A DNA stretch of 47,130 nucleotides from assembly GCA_027858965.1 (NCBI GenBank), contig JAQIBS010000253.1:1-47130 (forward strand), given 5' to 3'. Positions 41,359-47,130 of the stretch are shown piece by piece. Every line of letters begins with the position of its first letter. Positions within the stretch are counted from its first letter, which is position 1. The DNA is from Kiritimatiellia bacterium. GTDB lineage: Bacteria > Verrucomicrobiota > Kiritimatiellia > RFP12 > UBA1067. The notes under the pieces were generated by a model. It made no database searches and was not told where the DNA came from. It saw only the letters and a list, made by a program, of their open reading frames with translations. The position numbers and the translations under genes are program-made.

Positions 41359-42741
41359 ATGAGTTCTGAAATTAATACAAGCCGCCGCAGTTTCATAGCA
41401 GGTACAATGGCAACCGCAGGTGTAGTTGCCTCTCCTGCAATATCAAGAGCACAGGGAGCCAATAACAAGATCCGCATGGGATTTATCGGCACAGGTAACC
41501 GGGGCACTCAGCTCATGCGCCTCTTTATGCGTGAGCCGAATATCGAAGTAGCCGCACTCTGCGACTGCTATAAGCCCTATATGCAACGTGATGAAAGCAA
41601 AGTTTCACAACGCATCAAAGATGAACTCGAAGGCCGCATCCCGAAAATGGGTGAGAAGTTTCCAAAACAGCCCAAGCTCTATGATGATTACCGCAAGCTG
41701 CTTGAAGATAAAGACATTGATGCCGTCTGCATTGCCACCCCCGACCATTGGCACGCCATGATGACAATTGACGCTTTAAATGCCGGCAAGGATGTTTATG
41801 TTGAAAAACCGCTGACTGCCACCATTGTTGAAGGGCGTAGGATGGTTGATGCACAGAAACGCACAGGTCAGGTAGTGGCTGTCGGACTCAACCGTCGCGG
41901 CAACCCCGCTTATCAGAAGCTGGCTAAAGAACTTCATGCGGGCAAATTAGGAACTCTTACCATTGCCTGCGCAGCACGCATCAGCAACATGTACCCGAAT
42001 GGCATCGGCAAACAGAAACCTGCAGACCCACCTCAGGGGTTCAACTGGGATATGTGGCTTGGGCCCCGTGCATTCCGTCCCTATCAATATAACATAGCCC
42101 CTTATAAGTTCCGCTGGTTCGGCGACTTCTCATCACAGATGGGTAACTGGGGCGTTCATTATATGGATGTTATCCGCTGGATGATGCAGGAGCAGGCACC
42201 CATTGCAGTAACAGCGCATGGCACTAAGTTCATTGACCACGATGCCGACATTACCGATACAATGAATGTCACATTTGAATTTGCTTCCGGGCGCTTAATC
42301 GACTTTAAGGTGCTCGAATCCTGTGGCGGTCCCAATCTTCCCTATGGTGAAGTGGAGATCCGCGGACAGAAAGGTGTGGTCTACGCCAATGAAAAGGGCT
42401 ACAAAATCTATCCTTCAAAGCCGGGTCAGTTCCAGAAGTGGAAGAAACAGGTTGACGCAGAGGAGTATATGATCAAAGAGAAGGGGCTGGCTGATGGTAG
42501 CAGCTCTGTAAGTACCAGCGGATTAATCCGCGACTTTATTGACTGCATTAAAACCCGCAAAACTCCGCTCTGTCCTTTGGAAGAGGGACACCGCTCCACA
42601 AGCTTTGCCCACCTGGCAAATATTGCCGTCAAGGTAAAGCAGCGCTTGGAATGGGATGCAAATGCGGAACGTTTTACTAACAGCAAAGCAGCAAACGAGA
42701 TGCTGCACTATGATTACCGCAAACCCTGGAAACTGGGATGA
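41359..42741 (+). CDS. Tat-exported Gfo/Idh/MocA oxidoreductase
   Basis: A 460-residue enzyme with a twin-arginine signal (TSRRSFIAGTMATAGVVASP). The nucleotide motif is MGFIGTGNRGTQLMRLF, the lysine motif is DVYVEKPLTAT, and the substrate-domain histidine is in NWGVHYMDVIRWM. GGGAG precedes the ATG at 41359 by five bases; an upstream in-frame extension to 41215 is encoded by a low-complexity ATGCACCA/GCGCCATG repeat and is not used. Closest in layout to the other large Tat Gfo/Idh enzymes of PVC bacteria. Downstream are a small secreted protein, an exported TIM barrel and an exported enolase-fold protein, all on this strand. Confidence 0.92.
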   Translation: MSSEINTSRRSFIAGTMATAGVVASPAISRAQGANNKIRMGFIGTGNRGTQLMRLFMREPNIEVAALCDCYKPYMQRDESKVSQRIKDELEGRIPKMGEKFPKQPKLYDDYRKLLEDKDIDAVCIATPDHWHAMMTIDALNAGKDVYVEKPLTATIVEGRRMVDAQKRTGQVVAVGLNRRGNPAYQKLAKELHAGKLGTLTIACAARISNMYPNGIGKQKPADPPQGFNWDMWLGPRAFRPYQYNIAPYKFRWFGDFSSQMGNWGVHYMDVIRWMMQEQAPIAVTAHGTKFIDHDADITDTMNVTFEFASGRLIDFKVLESCGGPNLPYGEVEIRGQKGVVYANEKGYKIYPSKPGQFQKWKKQVDAEEYMIKEKGLADGSSSVSTSGLIRDFIDCIKTRKTPLCPLEEGHRSTSFAHLANIAVKVKQRLEWDANAERFTNSKAANEMLHYDYRKPWKLG

Positions 42742-42836
42742 GAGTTTAAGAAACGATAAATTCTAAATGCTGAATGATAAACAAGAGGGCTGTATTGACG
42801 CACTCTGAATATTATAATAGTTTTTGAAAGATACAC

Positions 42837-42857
42837 AGGAGGTGTTGTGAACCTCCT
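42837..42857 (+). other. Hairpin containing a Shine-Dalgarno-like AGGAGGT
   Basis: AGGAGGT (42837-42843), a loop GTTGTGA, then ACCTCCT (42851-42857). A perfect ribosome-binding sequence is locked in the stem with no start codon behind it in a useful position. It lies about 50 bases before the small secreted gene. Confidence 0.4.
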
Positions 42858-42908
42858 ATATTTCCCTTGATTTTATAGTTACACATGATGAAAAACAGGA
42901 GAGTTGTT

Positions 42909-43211
42909 ATGAAAATCAGATCATTAATACGCACAGTGCTTATCATGGCATGCACATCATGTTTCAGTTCAACCTATTATGTTGATAAAACCCAACCTGA
43001 GGTAACCGGCAATGGAATATTGCAGGTATATGAAAACACCACCCTGATTATCACAGCTGATCTCAGCGATGGATTACAGAATCTTAAATACTCGGCAGTC
43101 CAGAGTCCTTGTAATCTCCGCTTTGTCTATACACCGGAAACTGGTGATACAGGAGGTGCCGTTCTGGATGCATTTGATTTGAAATCAGGACTCTTGATTA
43201 TTATTCGCTAA
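42909..43211 (+). CDS. Small secreted protein of unknown function
   Basis: A 100-residue protein with a basic N-terminus and a hydrophobic segment ending in MACTSCFSS, compatible with a Sec signal or a lipobox (M-A-C). The mature part is beta-rich (QVYENTTLIITADLSDGLQN). GGAG lies before the ATG at 42909; an earlier ATG at 42885 lacks one. No family is recognised. The abrupt hydrophobic end (LKSGLLIIIR) suggests it might be the truncated start of a longer secreted protein. Confidence 0.5.
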   Translation: MKIRSLIRTVLIMACTSCFSSTYYVDKTQPEVTGNGILQVYENTTLIITADLSDGLQNLKYSAVQSPCNLRFVYTPETGDTGGAVLDAFDLKSGLLIIIR

Positions 43212-43239
43212 CCAATTAAACTTCATCTCAGGAATAAAT

Positions 43240-44184
43240 ATGAAACGACGAGACTTTATTAAAACTGCGGCACTGGCTACCGCCGGTGCTGCGGCACTAC
43301 CGGCAGCAGCAGAGGCGGCAGTAAAAAGTTCAAGCTTAGTTCAAAGCATGAATTTCTTCTCAAAACCGCTGCAATGGATGAACTATGACCAACTGGCCGA
43401 AAGCGTTGCAAAGTTAGGACTCGACGGCTTCGACCTTACGGTCCGTCCCAAAGGTCATGTTCTGCCAGAGAACGTTGAGCGCGATCTCCCATTGGCAATT
43501 AAGGCCGCTAAAGCTCAGGGACTTAATGTGGATATGATGGTTACAGCCATTACCGCTGCTGATAACGAACTCGCTGAAAAAATTCTTAAGACAGCGGCCC
43601 AGAATGGAGTTAAGTGCTACCGGATGGGCTACCTGCAGTATGATCCAAAGAAAAGCGTTTTACAATCGCTCTCGGATATCAATAAAACAATGTCCGGCCT
43701 TGAGAAAATCAATCAGAGTGCAGGGCTAACCGGTTGCTATCAGAACCATCATGCCTGGAAACCGGGACTCTTCGGTGGTGCCATCTGGGATCTTCACCAT
43801 GTCCTTAAAGATGTTGATCCAAAGTGGATGGCCTGTCAGTATGATGTGCGTCATGCCATTGCCGAATGCACCGGATCATGGAGCACCGGCATGCGCCTGA
43901 TTGCCCCCTGGATTAAAAGCATCTGTCTTAAAGACTTTGATCTGAAGGGCGATCGCAAAGGCCGATCCTATCCGCGTAATTTACCGGCCGGAGAGGGCGA
44001 AACCCCATGGAAGGAATATGCCAAGCTTCTTAAGGATCTTAACATCAAAGTTCCTGCTACCATTCATATCGAATGGGAGTACTTAAGCAAAGAAGAAAAA
44101 AACCTGCCCTATGCAGAAAAAACAGAACTGGCGATCAATCGAATCAAAAAAGATTGCGATTTCTATAAATCAGTACTTTGCTAA
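43240..44184 (+). CDS. Tat-exported TIM-barrel sugar isomerase-like protein
   Basis: A 314-residue protein with a twin-arginine signal (MKRRDFIKTAALATAGAAAL). The barrel belongs to the AP-endonuclease-2/sugar phosphate isomerase family: LGLDGFDLTVRPKGHVLPEN, GCYQNHHAWKPGLFGGAIWD, CQYDVRHAIAECTGSW, KSICLKDFDL and IHIEWEY offer H, D, H/K and E ligands for a metal. Export rules out a phosphorylated cytosolic substrate; a keto-sugar lyase, hydratase or epimerase in the periplasm is more likely. The stop TAA lies inside a partial copy of the 118-bp repeat arm. The exported enolase-fold gene follows after 66 bases. Confidence 0.85.
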   Translation: MKRRDFIKTAALATAGAAALPAAAEAAVKSSSLVQSMNFFSKPLQWMNYDQLAESVAKLGLDGFDLTVRPKGHVLPENVERDLPLAIKAAKAQGLNVDMMVTAITAADNELAEKILKTAAQNGVKCYRMGYLQYDPKKSVLQSLSDINKTMSGLEKINQSAGLTGCYQNHHAWKPGLFGGAIWDLHHVLKDVDPKWMACQYDVRHAIAECTGSWSTGMRLIAPWIKSICLKDFDLKGDRKGRSYPRNLPAGEGETPWKEYAKLLKDLNIKVPATIHIEWEYLSKEEKNLPYAEKTELAINRIKKDCDFYKSVLC

Positions 44185-44198
44185 AGCAGCGGAGCCGC
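44181..44198 (+). repeat. Left-arm copy of the 118-bp repeat at a gene end
   Basis: CTAAAGCAGCGGAGCCGC is identical to the copy A arm joined to the copy B/C hairpin. The preceding gene's TAA is bases 2-4 of it. The rest of the repeat is absent. Confidence 0.65.
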
Positions 44199-44250
44199 TT
44201 CGACAAACTTTTACATGATAAACACAAAATTTTTCAGACAGGATTACATA

Positions 44251-45645
44251 ATGAACAGAAGAGATTTTATCAAAGCAGCCTCATTAACACTAGCCGCAGG
44301 CACCGCTGCAGGGTGCAAATCCATCATCCCGCAGGGAACTGCAGTAACCGCCTCTCAGAAAACCATTACCATTGCCGACACCGATTGCGAATTTGAGCGC
44401 GAGCCCCTGCTGCGTCCTTTCGGCTTTAAAGGCGGCGCATTGAATGAAATCTGGCAGAGCGCTGCCATGGTACGTTCGACTAGCGGCAAACATGGAATCG
44501 GACTCTGCACTCATAACGTGCTCTGGAGCGATGCCAAGGTCTTTGCTTCCAACTCAGAGAGTGGTGGTAACTCCCTGCTCTTTGCCATGACAAACTACGC
44601 CCTTAAAATCATGAAGGGACGCAGCTTCACCGATCCAGTGGCTTTCAACGACCAGATTTTTAAAGAGGTCTATGCCTACGGACAGAAAATATGCTCTATG
44701 CCCAAGCTGCGTCAGACATTTGCCCTGAATGCCCTCGTAGGCGTGGATAATGCCGTCTGGCTGCTTTATGCCAAAGAACATGGTATTACAAACTTTGATG
44801 ATCTGATTCCGGCCAAATACAAACCGGCTCTCTCACAACACCACCCCAAGGTTGCCTCCATTCCCCTGATGGCTTATACAATTCCAATCAAAGAGATCAA
44901 AGATGCCGCGGATGATGGATACTTCTTTATGAAAATCAAGATTGGCCAGAAGGGAACACAGGAGGAAATGCTCAAAAAAGATATGGCACGCCTGACCGCC
45001 ATCCATAATTCACTCTCCGGTTGCCGCACACCATACACAAAGAGCGGTAAGCTCCCCTATTACTTCGATGCCAACGGACGCTATCAGAAGAAAGAGAGCC
45101 TCCTGCGTCTGCTCGACCATGCCAAAAAGATCGGGGCTTTCGATCAAATCGCGGTGATTGAAGAGCCCTTTGATGAAGATCTGGATATTGATGTACACGA
45201 CATTCCCGTACGCCTGGCAGCAGATGAGAGTGCCCACACCGACAAAGATGCCCTTGAACGCATTGAGATGGGTTATAACGCCATTGCACTCAAAGCCATT
45301 GCTAAGACACTCAGCATGACTATGAAGATTGCAAACGTATCCAAGCAGCATAATGTACCCTGTTTCTGCGCCGACCTGACCGTCAATCCAATCCTGGTTG
45401 AATGGAATAAAAATGTGGCAGCCCGACTGGACTCCTTCCCGGGCCTTGATGGCATGGGCCTTTTAGAAACCAACGGACATCAGAACTACAGGAACTGGAA
45501 GACAATGCGCAGCTACCACCCTTATCCGAATGCCCCCTGGTCAAAAACTAAAAATGGTGTCTTTAATGTGGATAAAGATTTCTACGCCAAAAGTGGAGGA
45601 ATTTTCGCCCCGCTGCCACACTATGAGGCAATGTTCAAAGTTTAA
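44251..45645 (+). CDS. Tat-exported enolase-superfamily lipoprotein
   Basis: A 464-residue protein with a twin-arginine start (MNRRDFIKAASLTLAAG) followed directly by a lipobox-like AGTAAGC, so it is probably a lipid-anchored periplasmic protein. The enolase-superfamily capping domain is followed by the barrel. That has the KxK pair in FFMKIKIGQ, the three metal ligands in YYFDANGRYQ, IEEPFDEDL and LAADESAHT, and the opposite-strand lysine in IALKAIAKTLS. A K-x-K and K pairing is typical of the muconate lactonising/dipeptide epimerase subgroup, though sugar-acid dehydratases vary. Position in the island suggests a sugar acid or keto-sugar. AGGA lies eight bases before this ATG; an earlier in-frame ATG at 44215 is less likely. 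Confidence 0.85.
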   Translation: MNRRDFIKAASLTLAAGTAAGCKSIIPQGTAVTASQKTITIADTDCEFEREPLLRPFGFKGGALNEIWQSAAMVRSTSGKHGIGLCTHNVLWSDAKVFASNSESGGNSLLFAMTNYALKIMKGRSFTDPVAFNDQIFKEVYAYGQKICSMPKLRQTFALNALVGVDNAVWLLYAKEHGITNFDDLIPAKYKPALSQHHPKVASIPLMAYTIPIKEIKDAADDGYFFMKIKIGQKGTQEEMLKKDMARLTAIHNSLSGCRTPYTKSGKLPYYFDANGRYQKKESLLRLLDHAKKIGAFDQIAVIEEPFDEDLDIDVHDIPVRLAADESAHTDKDALERIEMGYNAIALKAIAKTLSMTMKIANVSKQHNVPCFCADLTVNPILVEWNKNVAARLDSFPGLDGMGLLETNGHQNYRNWKTMRSYHPYPNAPWSKTKNGVFNVDKDFYAKSGGIFAPLPHYEAMFKV

Positions 45646-45658
45646 AGTCGGCAATCTA

Positions 45659-45714
45659 CAGTTTACAGTCTACAGTTTACAGTCTACAGTTTACAGTCGT
45701 CAGTTTACAGTCGT
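45659..45714 (+). repeat. Eight-unit heptamer array (CAGTNNN)
   Basis: Units CAGTTTA, CAGTCTA and CAGTCGT alternate in 7-nt phase, followed by CAGTAG. It is the same heptamer family as the array at 7174. Confidence 0.85.
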
Positions 45715-45825
45715 CAGTAGTCTACTGTTCGATGTTGGACGGTTGCGGGCAACGCCCGCTCCGCCAATTCTTTCTTTGCGTTCCTTGTGGAAAAATCACC
45801 ACCTCTTCACCTCTCCCACTCCCTA

Positions 45826-45860
45826 ATCCCTCCAGCTCCCTAACCCCTAACCCCTCCAAA
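45826..45860. repeat. CCCTAA-like repeat at the 3' end of a membrane protein gene
   Basis: TCCCTAATCCCTCCAGCTCC then CTAACCCCTAACCCC. On the minus strand it encodes the last residues (GGVRG) and stop of the membrane protein gene. Confidence 0.75.
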
Positions 45861-46703
45861 CAAACTGGCAGCCGCCCTTGCCATAAACCAGAACACAAGC
45901 AGCGGCAGGATTAAAACCTGAACAATAAATATACCAACATACAGGAATGTAATATGCAGCAGATTCTCCACAATAGATCCCGCATTGAATGCTAATGAAT
46001 CAAAAGCTCTCTTAAATTCTCTGGATTTTGATTTGATGAGCAATGTGCTATTTTCAATAGTTCCTTTAAAACCGTCAATTTCAGGCAGAGCAAACTCAAC
46101 AAACTTATCCATCTCCTCAGTGCCAAGCACCAGCTCTTTTCTCGATCTATCAATTTTCGGCTCAAAAAAGTTATCATTCAGATACTCATTTGCAAGTGAA
46201 GAAACAGGCAGGCAAAAGCGAGTAATCAACATAAGAAGGAGTATATAGAATATCCGCAGCTGTAATGCTTTCAGCTTCTCATCCTTGAACAAAACCAATA
46301 TCGAAAGAATAATCAGAAAAACACCAGCTATAGGCGGTAAAATGGATACCGAAATTTCGTAGACCAGCTTTTGCACACCGAGCGAGGTAATTGCCGTCAC
46401 TAGAACACTGGATGAGCGCTCAATCATATCGTCAATTGGGTCCAATACCTGACCTATGGCAATCGACAGTCCGATACCGGCCGGTTCCAACTGCAACTCA
46501 CTCTCTTTTAGTACGGATATGGAACCATTCATAACGCGGCATGTCGCATAGGCAACACCGGCCTTAGTGATGGCATCGTTAAAATATGTATCAGCCCCAT
46601 CATCCAGTCCCTTCACTCTGATAGCGGGCGAGACCAGTAAATAGAGAGATATCGTAAGACCCAGTACACATTGCAACCATGTTTTTCGATCAGGTATTTT
46701 CAT
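45840..46703 (-). CDS. Inner-membrane protein of unknown function
   Basis: Not recognised. The 287-residue protein has an N-terminal hydrophobic segment (about 12-28), a 90-residue extracytoplasmic stretch with conserved-looking polar residues (YFNDAITKAGVAYATCRVMN), paired membrane segments (about 113-137 and 150-167), a polar region (EPKIDRSRKELVLGTEEMDK), and a long final membrane segment (about 253-278). It appears to have about four membrane segments. The last residues are repeat-encoded. The start lacks a strong ribosome site. A transport or stress-related role cannot be inferred. Confidence 0.7.
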   Translation of the reverse strand: MKIPDRKTWLQCVLGLTISLYLLVSPAIRVKGLDDGADTYFNDAITKAGVAYATCRVMNGSISVLKESELQLEPAGIGLSIAIGQVLDPIDDMIERSSSVLVTAITSLGVQKLVYEISVSILPPIAGVFLIILSILVLFKDEKLKALQLRIFYILLLMLITRFCLPVSSLANEYLNDNFFEPKIDRSRKELVLGTEEMDKFVEFALPEIDGFKGTIENSTLLIKSKSREFKRAFDSLAFNAGSIVENLLHITFLYVGIFIVQVLILPLLVFWFMARAAASLFGGVRG

Positions 46704-47130
46704 AATATATTACTCCAAATGATTAGCATCTCACAGGGCACAAAGATTTCCAACATTTTCTCTGCCTTTTTTTTAGAATCTATAATCTCAACTTCAGCAA
46801 CAAAACACAAGAAGTCAAATCATCTTCAGTTTACAGTTTACAGTCGTCAGTTAAAGCCGTTGAAGGCGTGTACTTTCAACATCCAACATTCCACATTTTT
46901 TCTCAGCGCCCTCAGTGCCTCCATGTCAAAGCGTAGTCCAGCTTGCGGGACGAAGACTGATGCGAGGAATAAACAGCGAAGCGCACCAACTCTCGCACTC
47001 GCGCACTTCCCCTTATCTTTCACGTCCCCTTATTTCACTTAAAAAACCGGTCAGTATTTTCAACTTTAACACTCTCACACTTTAGCACTTCAGCTCCCTA
47101 ACCCCTTCAGCTCCCTAACCCCTCCCACTC
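46704..47130. other. Gene-free repeat region at the right edge
   Basis: Contains a short CAGTNNN heptamer run (46830-46852), an AACATCCAACATTC fragment (about 46880), a CTCGCACTCGCGCACTT stretch (about 46991), a TTTAGCACTT-type unit (about 47080), and CCCTAACCCC repeats (47092-47130). No coding signal was found on either strand. Confidence 0.6.

Noticed and set aside
42795..42818. TTGACG and TATAAT as a promoter for the small secreted gene
   Set aside because: The spacing is only 12 bases, too short for a sigma-70 promoter.

Overview
The window looks like a chromosomal segment of a PVC-group bacterium, most likely Lentisphaerota or Kiritimatiellota. That placement is inferred from gene content: a Cys-type sulfatase with an anaerobic sulfatase-maturase, several Tat-exported Gfo/Idh oxidoreductases and TIM-barrel sugar isomerases, a ThuA/HEAT protein, an ECF sigma factor pair, and gene gaps crowded with short repeats. 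No rRNA, tRNA, CRISPR array or complete IS was seen. The N-terminal end of an IS1595-like transposase is cut by the left edge.

Region by region: 0.2-5.6 kb holds housekeeping genes (thrS, infC, dinB, a TrmJ-like methyltransferase). 5.6-9.7 kb has gene fragments, ruvA, a SorE-like dehydrogenase and an unknown membrane protein. 9.9-14.4 kb is a tight cluster of folB, a MurU-AmgK fusion and a 698-residue protein of unknown function. 14.6-18.1 kb carries hslO, a DUF493 gene, a sugar-ABC ATPase, nadD and rsfS. 18.3-21.8 kb has an ECF sigma factor with its probable anti-sigma factor, an anSME and a PfkB kinase. 22.3-27.5 kb is a minus-strand housekeeping run (ispF, cysS, tmk, holB, ricT, aroQ). 27.6-30.4 kb has an AraC-type regulator, a UroD-like methyltransferase and an internally deleted corrinoid protein. 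30.5-45.6 kb is a carbohydrate island with three Tat-exported Gfo/Idh proteins, three TIM-barrel isomerase-like proteins, an exported enolase-superfamily lipoprotein, a HEAT-ThuA protein and a sulfatase. A membrane protein follows.

The island reads as a periplasmic sugar-processing module: desulfation (the sulfatase, activated by the anSME encoded 20 kb away), oxidation and isomerisation or elimination outside the cytoplasm, and possibly corrinoid-dependent demethylation. This is inference from families and signal peptides.

Three signals stand out. First, infC and apparently rsfS have no ATG, GTG or TTG that would give a full-length protein, yet each has a good Shine-Dalgarno site correctly placed before ATC or ATT. 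Second, a roughly 118-bp repeat occurs three times with a compensatory change in its terminal stem. Third, several unrelated repeat families (118-bp element, CCCTAA-like, and 7-, 8- and 9-nt phased arrays) lie right at gene ends and often supply the stop codon.
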